A stretch of DNA of 41,356 nucleotides from Acidobacteriota bacterium. Its GTDB lineage: Bacteria > Acidobacteriota > Blastocatellia > Pyrinomonadales > Pyrinomonadaceae. The stretch covers positions 1 to 41,356 of the forward strand of contig JAFAVK010000050.1 in assembly GCA_019242475.1 (NCBI GenBank), written 5' to 3'. A model generated the notes under the pieces. The model was not told where the DNA came from. It saw nothing but the letters and a program-made list of their open reading frames with translations, and did no database searches. Both the position numbers and the translations under genes were made by a program. Each line of letters opens with the position of its first letter. The first letter of the stretch is position 1. Of this stretch, positions 22,918 through 32,354 are shown piece by piece.

Positions 22918-25900
22918 TTACTGTCCGAACCTCTGCCTGTACTCGTCGGAGGAGAGGAACGCCTTGACCATCTCGGCGTTGACGTAGTTGCCGTTGAACT
23001 GGTTGAGCTTGTCGAGCCAGAACTTCCAGCCGCGGAAGTCCGCGTCGGGCGCGGCGTCGGGGTCGCGCCGCAGGTAGCCGTAGAACTGCATCAGCACGAA
23101 GGCGCGCTTCTTCTCGCCCTCGCGCATGTCGGCGTCGTCGGCCACGCGGCGCAGCGCGGCGGCGCGGCCCTGCGTCTGGTCGGGCGCGGCGGCCAGCTCC
23201 GCGACGAGCTGGTCGCGCTCCCCTTGCGAGAGCACCCCGCCCGCGTTCTGATTGAGCCTCTCCACGAACTGCGCCGCCGTCAACGACGCGGGGAACGCGT
23301 CGGCGAAGCGCTGCCGCCGGACGAACTCAAGCATGTACGCCTGCTTGTTCGCTTCGAGCTGCTGCTCCCAGTTGCCGATGCCGACCCGCACGCCCTGCCC
23401 GATGCGCTGCGAGTCCGGCAGGAACTCTTGCAGGCGGATGACGGGCACCGTGCCCGCCACGTTCGGCGAGGTCGCGTCGCCGTACGCCGCCTTGTACGTG
23501 CGGTAAGCGAGGTAGCCGGTCTCCTGAAATTCAATCGAGAGGAAGAACGCGGCCGAGACGTTAATACGCTTTACCTCGCGGCACGGCGCGTCCGTGCAGT
23601 TGTCTATCTCGCCCGTCCAGAACTGCAAGCCGTCGGGGTCGGGCTCGCGGTTGAGGAAGTCGTGGTAGTGCTGCCGGACGAAGAACTGCGTGTCGAAGCT
23701 CGACTCCCGCACGGGGCTCGGGCGGTCGGCGGAGTCGTCCGAGGTGATGGTGAGCGGCACGACGCTCGGGCCGCCGAGGGCCGCCCCCGACGGGTTCGAG
23801 AGCAAGAGGTCGAGCGATTCGGACGGCTCCTTAAAGCGGTCGTCGGTGACGAGCACGGCGAAGGTCTTCTGCGCCTCGCCCGCGGCGAACCGCAGGGTGC
23901 CGGCCGCGGCCGTGAAGTCGGAGCGCTCGGAGGCGGTCTGCCCCGCCGTCCTGTAGTCAACCGAGGCCGGCTGCGACGTGTCGCCGGTGCGCGTCACGAC
24001 GATGAGCGCCTGACCTTCGCCCTCGCCGACGCCGAAGGCAGGGGCGCCGAACTGCACGAGCGAGGATGACGAGGCCGCGTCCTGAATCGTCGCCTGCCCC
24101 TGCCCGTCGGCCACGGTCGCGCGCGCCTGGCTCGTCGAGTTGACGTTGAGGAAGAAGGTCTCGTCCCCTTCCGCCGCGGCGTCGGTCAGGATCGGCACCT
24201 CGACGAGCTTGACGCTCTGCCCCGGCGCGAAGGTGAAGCTCCCGTTGGTCGCGGTGTAATCGCTCCCGGCCGCGGCCGTGCCGTCGGCGGTCGAGTAGGT
24301 CACCGCCACGTCCTTGCCAGACGCCTGCGACAGGCGCACGGCGAAGGCCGCCTTCGCCCCGCCGCCCTCTCTGACCGCCACGTCCGTGACGGAGAGCGCG
24401 GGCGGCGCGTCGTCGTCGAGGATGTTGACGAAGACCTCCGGGAGGAGGACGGAGACCCCCGCCGAAGGGTTCGACAGCGTGAAGTCGAAGGACTCGTCGA
24501 ACTCGTCGGAGGTGTCGCCGACGATGGGGACGGCCACCTCCTTCCGCTCGGTGCCGGGCGCGAACGTGAGCGTGCCGGAGACGGGCACGAAGTCGCTGTT
24601 GGCCGAGGCCGTGCCGGCGACCGTGGCGTAGTCCACGGTCACCGTGCGGCCCGCGGCCGCGCTCAGGCGGACGGGGATGACGGCGTTCCTCCGGCCGCCG
24701 TCGCCCTCCGTGAACGAGTAGCCTCCGGCCGGCGGGTTCTCCGGCGCGAGCGTGAGCGGCGTGCTGCTGTCGAAGATGTGGAGCGTCGCCCGGGGGTAGC
24801 TGCCGAGCGATTCGACCTCGGCCGTGCCGCCGAGCGTCAGCGTTAAAGTCTCCTCCGGCTCCGCCACGCCGTCGTCCGCGACGGGGATGTTGAAGCTCTT
24901 CTCGGTCTCGCCCTCGGCGAAGGTGAGCTGCCCCGACGCGGGCGTGTAGTCCGCGCCCGCCGTCGCCGTGCCCCCGCCGGTCGCGTAGTTGACCGTGAGC
25001 GTGCCGCGGCTCCCGCCCGTGCGCACGACGCGGATGGTCGCCTGCCCCACGTCTTCGAGCACGTTGTAATCGCGCCCGGCGAACGCGACGGCGCCCTGCG
25101 CCGATGTCGGGTCGCAGGGGGAGAACTCGGAGGTGTTGCCCGTTGGGTCGGTCGCCGTCGCGGTCAGCACGCGCCCCGCCGCGAGCGCGGACGGGAGGTC
25201 GGCGCTGATGTGCGCGTCGCCCGCCGAGTTGGTCGTCAACGTCATCGAGCCGAAGGGACGCGCGCCCTCGCCGTAGCCCGCGGCGTCGCAGGCGAGGTTC
25301 GAGTAGAAGTCTATGCGGAACTGCGTGCCCGGCGTGCTGTTGAGCGTGCCCTCGACGTGCGTCGTCCCGCCCGCGGAGGTGACGCCCGCGAGCACGGGGA
25401 AGTTCTGCAACAGGTTCGGGCCGGAGTCGGCGTCGAGCGGGTCGTCCGGCGTCGCCCCGAGGTCGGTGCCGAGGTCGATGCCGAGCCCCGCGTTCGAGAA
25501 GATCGAGTTGCCGCGGATGTCGTTATTGAACGCCGAAGGGTTCTGCAAGAGGACGCCCGCCTGGTTGAAGGCGACGAGGTTGCCGGCGCCCGGCGCGTCG
25601 CCGCCGAGCTGGTTGTCGTGGCCGTCGGAGGTGACGCCGGCCACCGTGTTCGCGACGGGCGCGCTGCCCGCGGCGTCTGTGCCGATGCGGTTGCCCTGCA
25701 CGACGTTCTGCCCGCTGAAGAGCCGCACGCCCCACCCGTTGCCGGAGATGACGTTGCCCTCGCCGGGCTGCGTGCCGCCGATGCGGTTGTTCGAGCCCCT
25801 GACCGAGACGCCGGTCGCGTTCGGCTGGGAGGCCGGGGCCGCGCCCGCGGCGTTGAGGCCGAGGTAACAGCCCTCGACGACGTTGCCGTCGCCGACGAGC

Positions 25901-28900
25901 AGCAGGTTGAAGGAGAAGCGGAAGACCGAGAGCCCGCGCACGACGCTGGCGCCGCCGTTCAGGCGGAGCCCGTTGGCGCCGACCGTGTTCGCGCCGTCGA
26001 GCTCGACGAGCGGCGCGCCCGCGTAGCCGGGCTGCGTGCTCGCGTCGATGACGACGGGGCCGTTCTGTTCGGGCAGCGCGACGAGCGGAGTGATGGTCTT
26101 CACGCCGCCGCCGGGGATGTTGAAGACGATGCGGTCGGCGCCCGGGATCGCTTCGGCGTCGAGGAGCGCCTGGCGGAGCGAGCCCGCCCCGTGGTCGCCG
26201 GTGTTGGTGACGACGATGTCCTGCCGCGCGGCCGTGAAGTCGCCGGTCACGTCCCCGCCGAGTGCGTTGAAGCTGCGCGCGGGCGGGGTGAAGCTGAAGC
26301 CGAGGGCCGAGGCCGTCACAGTGTAGTTCCCGCCCGCGGGCACGCTGAAGGAGTAGGCGCCGTCCGCGCCCGTGACCGTGAAGTCTGTCTGCGAGCCCGA
26401 GAGACTGACGGCGGCGCCGGGGACGGCCGCCCCGCCCGCTTCTGTAACGCGGCCCGAGATGATGTGGAACTGCGCGGCGGCCGAGCCCGAGAAGTTGACG
26501 GTCTGGCTCGCGCTCAGGTTGTTGAAGGTCTGGCCCGGCGGCGCGTAGGTGAAGCCGGACTTCGAAGCGCTGACCGTGTAGTTGCCGCCGGGCCGGAGGT
26601 TGACGAAGGAGTAGGAGCCGTCGGCGCCCGTCGTCGCGGCGCGCAGCTCGTCGCCGGTCAGCGTCACGCGGACGCCGGCCTGCGGCGCCCCGCCGTTCGT
26701 CACCGTGCCGCCGACGGAGAAGGAGGCGACGAGCTTCGCCACGAAGGCGTCGTCGCCGCCGCGGTTGGCGACCTGGAAGGCGCCGGCCGTCACGGGAAAG
26801 TCGCTCGCGCGGGTCGAGCCGGTCACGTAGACGGCGCCGGCCGCGTCGAGGGCGACGCCGTAGGCCGTGTCGTCCACGGCGGCGCCCGTCGTCGGGCCTG
26901 GCCCGCCGAAGCAGGTCGAATAGACGAAGGAGGAGCCGGCCGCGTCGAGCTTGGTGACGAAGGCGTCGAGGCCGCCGCCGCCGGAGTTGCCGCCGAGGCC
27001 GAGAATCGTCCCCGCGGAGTTGAGGGCGAGCTGGAGGGTCAGGTTGGGCGGCCCGCCGGTCGGCCGCCAGGTGGCGCCGCCGTCGGTGCTCTTGTAGACG
27101 AAGGCGCCGCCGGCCTTCGCCTCGTCGGCGGCGAGGTAGAGCGTGCCGACGTTGCCGGGGGCGGAGGCCAGGTCGAAGGCCGACTTGTCGAAGCTCAAAG
27201 CCCAGCTCGTCCCGCCGTCAACAGACTTGTAGACCCCGGACGTGGTCAGGGCGAAGACCGCGGCCGGGCTCGAAGGCACGACTCTGACCCCGAACGGCTG
27301 CGTGCCGGGTGGCAGCGCCGCATCGGCCGGAGACCAACTGACGCCGTTCGTGAATTTGTAGAGTCTCGACGGAGAGTTGCGGGTGGTGACGTAGAGGTTC
27401 GACGTGTTCGTCGGGTCGAGGGTGAAAGACCTGACGTTGACGGGTTGCGGGAGGCCCGCATCATTGAAAGCGCTCCAACTCGCGCCGCCGTTCGCGCTCT
27501 TGAAGATGGTCTGGCTGCTAATCAGGTAGAGGTTGTTCGGGGAGGCCGGATCGACCACGACGTCCTCCGCCGAGTAAAAGTTCATGTTGCCTTTCGCGGG
27601 CACCCAGCTCACCCCGCCGTCGGTACTCTTGTAGATGCCCGTCGCGGCGTCGTCGAGGGCGGTCAGGTAGAGGACGGAGGGGTTCTGGGGGTCGATGGCG
27701 ATTCGCTGAAGGGAGGCGTTCGGCGGCGGCGTGCCCCAGCGCTCCCACGTCTGCCCCTCGTCCGTGCTCCTGAAGATGCCTCTCTCGCCGACCGCGTAGG
27801 CCCGCGTCGGCGTCTGCGGGTCGAAGACGATCTGGTTGAGGCGGCCGAGTATTCCCTGGCTGCGGTTGTCCCAGGCGGCCCCGCCGTCCGTGCTCCGCCA
27901 GATCAAGCCGGAGAGGCGGAGCGAGTCGGCCGTGACGGGGAAGTCGTAGGACGCTGTGGCGCCGACGACGACGGCGCTCCCGTCGGCGCCCGCCGCGATG
28001 CCGCGCGCGTAGTCGAAGCCCGCGCCGCCGAGGTAGGTCGAGTAGGCGAGCGCCGTGCCCGACGCGTTGAGCTTCGTGACGAAAGCGTCGCCGAGGAGAC
28101 TGCTGCCGCCCCCGTAGGAGGACTGCGCGGGGTTGACGAGCGGGAAGTTCGAAGACTCGGTCGAGCCCGCGACGTAGGCGTTGCCGGCGGGGTCGGCCGC
28201 CACGGCGTAGCCGATGTCTCTGTGGTTGCCGCCGAGGTAGGTCGAGTAGACGTAGGACGAGCCGGTCGCGTCGAGCTTGGTGACGAAGGCGTCGTCGTAC
28301 CCGCCGCTCGTGATGGCGTTGCCGATGGTCGTCTGGAACGCGCCCGGCGTGACGGGGAAGTCGGGGGAGAGCGTCCGCCCCGTGACGTAGAAGTTGCCGG
28401 CCGGGTCGAGCGCGGCGCCCTGCCCTTTGTCGGCCCCGCTGCCGCCGATGTAGGTGGAGTAGAGGAGCGCCCCGCCGGCCGCGTCGAGCTTGACGGCGAA
28501 GGCGTCCTCGAACCCGCCGCCGTGCGTCGCCTGCCGCGGGTTGACGAGTGGGAAGTCCGCCGAGGTGGTCGTGCCCGCGACGTGCGCCTGGCCCGCCGCA
28601 TCGACGGCGATGCCCTCGCCGTCGTCGATGCCGCTCCCGCCGAGGTAGGTCGAGTAGGCGAGCGCGTCGCCCGCCGGGCCGAGCTTGAAGACGAAGGCTT
28701 CGCCGTTGGTGCTCCTGTAGACGCCCGCCCCGCCACTGCCGCGCAGGGCGTTGACCGTCGGGAAGTCTGTCGAAGAGGTGGCGCCCGTGACGTAGGCGCT
28801 GCCCGCCGCGTCCACGGCGATGGCCGCGCCGATGTCGCTGGAGGTTCCGCCGACAAGCGTGGAGTAGACTAGCCCGCTGCCCGCCGGGTTGAGCCTGGTG

Positions 28901-29952
28901 ACGAAGACCTGTGCCGCGGAGAAGTCGGGCGGGATGAACGTCCGCCCTTTGGTCGGGAAGTTCAAGGAGCCCGTATAGCCGGTCACGTAAGCGCTCCCGT
29001 CGGAGCCCACCGCGATGCCGTTGCCGATGTCGTTGCTTGAGCCGCCCAGGTAGGTGGAGTAGGAGAGGACGGGGTCGATGACGAGCGCGCGCCGCCTGTC
29101 GTACGTGCCGACCTCGAAGGCGGCGGCGTTCCGACCCCTGACGACGTAGCGCCCCTCGACCTCCTGCCGGCCTCCGTCCTCCGCCGTCTGGTAGACGAAG
29201 GGCCGGCGCATGCGAACCTCGCCGCCCGCCAGTTCCAGCAGGAGGTCGCCGTCGCCGTTCACCTGTGCCCGTTCCGCGCCTTCGAAGCGGAGCCTGATGG
29301 CCCGCGGGTCTGCGCCCGGCGCGACGTTGAAGTCGTATTCGAGCTGCCGTTGGTTCCCGTAGTAGACGAGGTCGATGCCTTTGTAGACGCCCGCCAGCCG
29401 TACCTTCCCGTAGACGGGGACGTTGGTGCGCCAGCGCGCGGGGTCGGCGCCGAGGAAGTAGTTGTACTTCGAGGGCTGTTCGTCGAGCCCCGTCACCCCC
29501 GACACGTCTGCGGCGCCGTCGAGCCGCATCCGCAGAACCCTGAAAGATGCCGGGGGGCTTTTCTGCTCCGGGCCGCCCGCGGCCTGCCCTTTATCCTCTA
29601 CGGCCCTCGGCGAACGCTCCCGCAGCGCGAGCACGGCCTCGGTCTTCGTCAGGAAGAGGTTGTAGCCGACGCCCCTGGCGACGTAGCGCACGCTCTCGTC
29701 CGTCTGCCCGGCGTTTGCTTCGAAGAGGAGTGGGAGCTTGCCGTACGCGGCGACCGCGTCGGCGCGCGACGTGAGCCGAGAAGCCGCGTCGCGTCTTTCG
29801 CCGTCGGCGGAGGAGGAGGGGCGCGCGGACTCCGCGGGCGGCGAGAGAAGCATTCCGAAGGCGGCCGCCGCCAGGAGCAGGGGGACGATTGCCAGGAGGC
29901 GAAGACGCGTGGACGAAATGAAAGGGGTGGCGAGGGCTGAGGGTGTCTGCAT
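22918..29952 (-). CDS. Giant secreted SBBP / BNR / Calx-beta mosaic protein with DUF4214
   Basis: A 2,344-residue protein with an N-terminal signal (RLRLLAIVPLLLAAAAFGML). Visible parts in order: an N-terminal domain that usually precedes SBBP repeats (~70-290; LLFEANAGQTDESVRYVARG); six SBBP blades (~300-665) each with a YSTYLGG-type start and a YVTG..DFP end; a BNR/sortilin-like region (~684-975) with repeated STDGG.W; a seventh SBBP blade (~1010-1060); two carboxypeptidase-regulatory-like domains (~1077-1240); a right-handed beta-helix region (~1247-1525) starting TGDHGAGSLRQAL; four Calx-beta domains (~1614-2074); and a C-terminal DUF4214 domain (~2087-2341; FFVRQHYHDFLNREPDPDGL). Such mosaics are surface or extracellular adhesion-type proteins; the ligand is unknown. 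The ATG has GGAG upstream. No sortase or PEP-CTERM tail is seen. Confidence 0.9.
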   Translation of the reverse strand: MQTPSALATPFISSTRLRLLAIVPLLLAAAAFGMLLSPPAESARPSSSADGERRDAASRLTSRADAVAAYGKLPLLFEANAGQTDESVRYVARGVGYNLFLTKTEAVLALRERSPRAVEDKGQAAGGPEQKSPPASFRVLRMRLDGAADVSGVTGLDEQPSKYNYFLGADPARWRTNVPVYGKVRLAGVYKGIDLVYYGNQRQLEYDFNVAPGADPRAIRLRFEGAERAQVNGDGDLLLELAGGEVRMRRPFVYQTAEDGGRQEVEGRYVVRGRNAAAFEVGTYDRRRALVIDPVLSYSTYLGGSSNDIGNGIAVGSDGSAYVTGYTGSLNFPTKGRTFIPPDFSAAQVFVTRLNPAGSGLVYSTLVGGTSSDIGAAIAVDAAGSAYVTGATSSTDFPTVNALRGSGGAGVYRSTNGEAFVFKLGPAGDALAYSTYLGGSGIDDGEGIAVDAAGQAHVAGTTTSADFPLVNPRQATHGGGFEDAFAVKLDAAGGALLYSTYIGGSGADKGQGAALDPAGNFYVTGRTLSPDFPVTPGAFQTTIGNAITSGGYDDAFVTKLDATGSSYVYSTYLGGNHRDIGYAVAADPAGNAYVAGSTESSNFPLVNPAQSSYGGGSSLLGDAFVTKLNASGTALAYSTYLGGAGFDYARGIAAGADGSAVVVGATASYDFPVTADSLRLSGLIWRSTDGGAAWDNRSQGILGRLNQIVFDPQTPTRAYAVGERGIFRSTDEGQTWERWGTPPPNASLQRIAIDPQNPSVLYLTALDDAATGIYKSTDGGVSWVPAKGNMNFYSAEDVVVDPASPNNLYLISSQTIFKSANGGASWSAFNDAGLPQPVNVRSFTLDPTNTSNLYVTTRNSPSRLYKFTNGVSWSPADAALPPGTQPFGVRVVPSSPAAVFALTTSGVYKSVDGGTSWALSFDKSAFDLASAPGNVGTLYLAADEAKAGGAFVYKSTDGGATWRPTGGPPNLTLQLALNSAGTILGLGGNSGGGGLDAFVTKLDAAGSSFVYSTCFGGPGPTTGAAVDDTAYGVALDAAGAVYVTGSTRASDFPVTAGAFQVANRGGDDAFVAKLVASFSVGGTVTNGGAPQAGVRVTLTGDELRAATTGADGSYSFVNLRPGGNYTVSASKSGFTYAPPGQTFNNLSASQTVNFSGSAAAQFHIISGRVTEAGGAAVPGAAVSLSGSQTDFTVTGADGAYSFSVPAGGNYTVTASALGFSFTPPARSFNALGGDVTGDFTAARQDIVVTNTGDHGAGSLRQALLDAEAIPGADRIVFNIPGGGVKTITPLVALPEQNGPVVIDASTQPGYAGAPLVELDGANTVGANGLRLNGGASVVRGLSVFRFSFNLLLVGDGNVVEGCYLGLNAAGAAPASQPNATGVSVRGSNNRIGGTQPGEGNVISGNGWGVRLFSGQNVVQGNRIGTDAAGSAPVANTVAGVTSDGHDNQLGGDAPGAGNLVAFNQAGVLLQNPSAFNNDIRGNSIFSNAGLGIDLGTDLGATPDDPLDADSGPNLLQNFPVLAGVTSAGGTTHVEGTLNSTPGTQFRIDFYSNLACDAAGYGEGARPFGSMTLTTNSAGDAHISADLPSALAAGRVLTATATDPTGNTSEFSPCDPTSAQGAVAFAGRDYNVLEDVGQATIRVVRTGGSRGTLTVNYATGGGTATAGADYTPASGQLTFAEGETEKSFNIPVADDGVAEPEETLTLTLGGTAEVESLGSYPRATLHIFDSSTPLTLAPENPPAGGYSFTEGDGGRRNAVIPVRLSAAAGRTVTVDYATVAGTASANSDFVPVSGTLTFAPGTERKEVAVPIVGDTSDEFDESFDFTLSNPSAGVSVLLPEVFVNILDDDAPPALSVTDVAVREGGGAKAAFAVRLSQASGKDVAVTYSTADGTAAAGSDYTATNGSFTFAPGQSVKLVEVPILTDAAAEGDETFFLNVNSTSQARATVADGQGQATIQDAASSSSLVQFGAPAFGVGEGEGQALIVVTRTGDTSQPASVDYRTAGQTASERSDFTAAAGTLRFAAGEAQKTFAVLVTDDRFKEPSESLDLLLSNPSGAALGGPSVVPLTITSDDSADRPSPVRESSFDTQFFVRQHYHDFLNREPDPDGLQFWTGEIDNCTDAPCREVKRINVSAAFFLSIEFQETGYLAYRTYKAAYGDATSPNVAGTVPVIRLQEFLPDSQRIGQGVRVGIGNWEQQLEANKQAYMLEFVRRQRFADAFPASLTAAQFVERLNQNAGGVLSQGERDQLVAELAAAPDQTQGRAAALRRVADDADMREGEKKRAFVLMQFYGYLRRDPDAAPDADFRGWKFWLDKLNQFNGNYVNAEMVKAFLSSDEYRQRFGQ

Positions 29953-30288
29953 ACCTACTCCGAGGGAACGGGGCTTCGGGGCTCGCGGTGAGACAGACTT
30001 CTGACTTTTCGGGTGATGCGGGGAGGCCAGTCTGACTTAAGCGATTGTATGCGGCGACGGGAAAGGCCGCCCCTCACCGGGCGTAAATTTCAACGGGGGC
30101 AATTTAACACGGCGGCCCCCGGAACCCCAATTTGGAGAGGCAAGCCCGCGGGATTACGACAGGGCCGAATTTTCAACCTGCGGACGACGGCTAGAGAGAG
30201 ACGCCGCCGGGTCGCCCTGACTTTGTGGGAGTGGGGCGGCGCCGGCGGCGTGTGTCGGTGGAGAGGGAGAGTCAGGTGCTCGCGGTCG
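29953..30288. other. Intergenic region between giant gene and DUF2934 gene
   Basis: About 336 bases with no supportable gene. It holds a strong hairpin at 30202-30250 and, on the minus strand, a TACAAT (30044-30049) that could be a -10 box for the giant gene about 90 bases before its start, without a recognisable -35. I see no known riboswitch. Confidence 0.4.
30202..30250 (-). terminator. Probable terminator of the DUF2934 gene
   Basis: A 9-bp outer stem (CGCCGCCGG / CCGGCGGCG) continues, after one bulged base, into about 8 further pairs including wobbles, with a ~14-base loop. On the minus strand a pyrimidine run (TCTCTCTCT) follows. It lies 39 bases beyond the DUF2934 stop. Confidence 0.5.
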
Positions 30289-30546
30289 TTACTCCTCTTT
30301 CTTCTTAGCGGTTCTCTTGCGCGGGGCGGTCGTGGCCGCGGGTGTTTTCGCCGCGCGCTTGCGGGCGGGCTTGCGGGCGGGCGCCTCTTCGGCCGCGGGG
30401 GCGTGGGCGGAGAGGACTTCCCTCTCGGCCTCCAGCCAGTCCTCGAACTCGCGCCCGGGGTGGGCGCCGCGGAGCTGGTACAGCTCGTAGGCACGCTGGG
30501 CGATGACGCCCGTCAGGTCTGTCGTGTTGTTGTTGCTCTCGATCAT
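30289..30546 (-). CDS. DUF2934 family protein with basic tail
   Basis: A small protein of 85 residues from the ATG at 30546; a TTG two codons upstream (30552) is the alternative, being 5 bases from AGGAG while the ATG is 11 bases from it. Residues ~14-45 match DUF2934 (IAQRAYELYQLRGAHPG, then DWLEAEREVL), a short helical module of unknown function. The C-terminal ~35 residues are a histone-H1-like Ala/Lys/Pro/Arg tail (ARKPARKRAAK, PRKRTAKKK), so nucleic-acid binding is possible but inferred only from charge. It is divergent from the zinc-ribbon gene, with ~165 AT-richer bases between the starts. Confidence 0.85.
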   Translation of the reverse strand: MIESNNNTTDLTGVIAQRAYELYQLRGAHPGREFEDWLEAEREVLSAHAPAAEEAPARKPARKRAAKTPAATTAPRKRTAKKKEE

Positions 30547-30717
30547 CTTCAATTCAACTCCTGAGTCTCGGGGGAAGTGCTCTAACAGTTTTCACGGACA
30601 CTCTAAACATCCCGCGCGCGGTTGTGAAATTGAAAATGTTTATCCCCCTATAAATCGCCGCCGTGTATATTTGCGCGGGCGGAGACTTTAAGCTACGGGA
30701 GGCGGAGGAGAACGGCC

Positions 30718-30900
30718 GTGCCTGAAACCGACAGGATGAACTGCCCCGACTGCGGCGCGGAGATGAACCACCACGCCGACAAGCTCGACCAAAGCGCCGC
30801 GGCGGACGCGGCTTCCGACACGGACGAGGGCGGGCTCGTCATCGAGGCCCACACCTGCCCCGACTGCGGCCGCACGGCGGCGCGCGCCGCCGCGCAGTGA
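30718..30900 (+). CDS. Small zinc-ribbon protein
   Basis: A 60-residue protein beginning with GTG, with GGAGGAG 7 bases upstream. Two Cys pairs, CPDC at 9-12 and CPDC at 47-50, separated by an acidic, flexible middle (AADAASDTDEGG), fit a four-Cys zinc ribbon; MNHHADKL after the first pair is a conserved-looking segment. Proteins of this kind are common as conserved hypotheticals and their role is unknown. It lies 67 bases upstream of the Uma2 gene on the same strand, but the latter has its own -10 box. Confidence 0.75.
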   Translation: MPETDRMNCPDCGAEMNHHADKLDQSAAADAASDTDEGGLVIEAHTCPDCGRTAARAAAQ

Positions 30901-30931
30901 ATCTTCCCTTCCGCGCCGGCAGTCGGGCACT

Positions 30932-30937
30932 TATAAT
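30932..30937 (+). promoter_or_regulatory. Probable -10 box (TATAAT) of the Uma2 gene
   Basis: A perfect TATAAT followed by CCTGCGCGG lies 36 bases before the GTG start at 30968. The -35 position reads TTCCGC (weak). Confidence 0.45.
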
Positions 30938-30967
30938 CCTGCGCGGGTCTGCGGGGAGGTTCGAACC

Positions 30968-31543
30968 GTGAGCTTGCCTAAAGAGAGATTCAGCCTCAGT
31001 GTGGCGGAGTACCTTGAGGGTGAGAAGGACGCCGCGGTGCGCCACGAGTACGTGGCCGGGCAGGCGTACGCGATGGCCGGCGCGAGCGCGCGCCACAACC
31101 GCATCGCCGGAAACATCTTCGCGCGCCTGAACAACCTGCTCGACGGCGCCGAGTGCGAGCCGTTCATCTCTGACATGAAGGTCAGCGTCGCGCCCGACCT
31201 CTACTACTACCCCGACGTGGTCGTCACCTGCGACCCGCCCGGCGCCGACCCTTACGTGCGCACCGAGCCGCGCCTCGTCGTCGAGGTGCTGAGCCCTTCG
31301 ACCGAGCGCGCCGACCGCCACGAAAAACTCGCCGCGTACAAGAACTGCCCGAGCGTGCTTGAGTACGCGCTCGTCTCGCAGGACAGGATGCTGGTCGAGC
31401 TGCACCGGCGCGTCGGCGACGGGTGGCAGACCGAACTTCTCACCGAACCCGTCGAACGCTGCGCCTTCGACTCCGTCGGCCTCACGCTCGCGCTCGCAGA
31501 CATCTACCGCAACGTGCGCTTCGACGAGCCCGCCGAAGCTTGA
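30968..31543 (+). CDS. Uma2 (DUF820) family endonuclease-fold protein
   Basis: A 191-residue protein starting at GTG with GGGAGG upstream. It shows the Uma2 pattern: an N-terminal SVAEYLEGEKDAAVRHEYVAG, the GASARHNRIAGNI helix, the core YYPDVVV with Asp, the VVEVLSPST strand with Glu, and ERADRHEKLAAYKN with Lys, together the PD-(D/E)xK nuclease arrangement. The family is abundant in cyanobacteria and some other phyla; its real target is not established and it is not linked to a methylase here. It is followed by a strong bidirectional hairpin. Confidence 0.92.
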   Translation: MSLPKERFSLSVAEYLEGEKDAAVRHEYVAGQAYAMAGASARHNRIAGNIFARLNNLLDGAECEPFISDMKVSVAPDLYYYPDVVVTCDPPGADPYVRTEPRLVVEVLSPSTERADRHEKLAAYKNCPSVLEYALVSQDRMLVELHRRVGDGWQTELLTEPVERCAFDSVGLTLALADIYRNVRFDEPAEA

Positions 31544-31549
31544 AACGCG

Positions 31550-31607
31550 AAGACACGGGGACGCGGCTTTGAAGACTTGTGACTTCAAAGCCGCGTCCCC
31601 GTGTCTT
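31550..31607. terminator. Perfect 25-bp hairpin between convergent genes
   Basis: Arms 31550-31574 and 31583-31607 are exact reverse complements with an 8-base loop, 7 bases after the Uma2 stop. On the plus strand TTTAAATTTT follows, as expected for intrinsic termination; it can also serve the convergent DUF1326 gene. Confidence 0.75.
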
Positions 31608-31634
31608 TAAATTTTCGGTTCCGGCCGGGCGGGC

Positions 31635-32303
31635 TCAGAAGGAGAAGGTGCCGTAGAAGGCGCCGTTCTCGCCCGTGCGCTGCCAGGGCTCGCCGGCCGC
31701 GCCGCCGGCGTAGGAGGCCGTGCGCGTGTAGCCGACTTTGCGCCCTTCGACGGGCACGAGCGGCGCGTACCAGACCAACTGCGGCATGCGGCAGCAGAGG
31801 TCGTCCGGCAACGCCTCCACGTCGAGCACGGCCGCGCCCGGCGCCGAGACCTTAAAACTCTTCCCCCCCGCGACGAAGCTGACGGGCGCGCGCCGCACCT
31901 CGACGACGCGGCCGAGCACCGCGCCGTACGTGCTCTCGACGGCCCTCGCAAAAGCGTTGGCCTGCGCCGCGCTCGCGTTGCCGTCCACGATCAGCTCCGC
32001 TTTGCGGGCCGCCGCCGAGTCGGTCAGGTTCGCCTCCGACCCCACGACCGCCACGGCGCGCACGCCCGCCAACTGGACGCCGCCCCAACTCCCCTCCTTC
32101 ACGCTCCAGGCCATCACGGCTTCGCGCCCCGCGGTCGTCAGCTCGCCGTTGTAATGGCACGCGCCCGCGAACACGCTCGCCGTCCGCGCCTCGACGTAGA
32201 CGCCCCGCACGCCGTCGCCTGCGGCCCGCGACGACACGAACGCCGCCCCGCACGTCAACACGAGCGCCAGCCCGACGACCGACGGAATGAAAAATCTCTT
32301 CAT
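31635..32303 (-). CDS. Exported DUF1326 family protein
   Basis: About 222 residues from the ATG at 32303, 7 bases from GGAGG; the adjacent ATG at 32306 is possible. A signal peptide (KRFFIPSVVGLALVLTCGAA) ends near SSRAAG. The DUF1326 signature is clear at the N-terminus of the mature protein: GVYVEARTASVFAGACHYNG, then AVMAWSVKEGSWGGVQLAG. Two conserved-looking Cys follow in LPDDLCCRMPQLVWY. The function of DUF1326 is unknown; domain relatives are often found with membrane DUF2182 proteins, which are not seen here. It lies 51 bases downstream of the Cys/His-rich protein gene on the same strand and may be co-transcribed with the molybdenum hydroxylase operon. Confidence 0.85.
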   Translation of the reverse strand: MKRFFIPSVVGLALVLTCGAAFVSSRAAGDGVRGVYVEARTASVFAGACHYNGELTTAGREAVMAWSVKEGSWGGVQLAGVRAVAVVGSEANLTDSAAARKAELIVDGNASAAQANAFARAVESTYGAVLGRVVEVRRAPVSFVAGGKSFKVSAPGAAVLDVEALPDDLCCRMPQLVWYAPLVPVEGRKVGYTRTASYAGGAAGEPWQRTGENGAFYGTFSF

Positions 32304-32354
32304 CATTACACCTCCGAGAAAACCCAAATCAGTGCCACACGCCGCGCGGCTTCG

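Noticed and set aside
25210..28872. 1,220-codon frame antisense to the giant SBBP gene
   Set aside because: Shadow of repetitive high-GC coding DNA; the minus strand shows all the recognisable domains.
30013..30564. 183-codon plus-strand frame over the DUF2934 gene
   Set aside because: Antisense to a recognisable DUF2934 protein; no family features or ribosome site.
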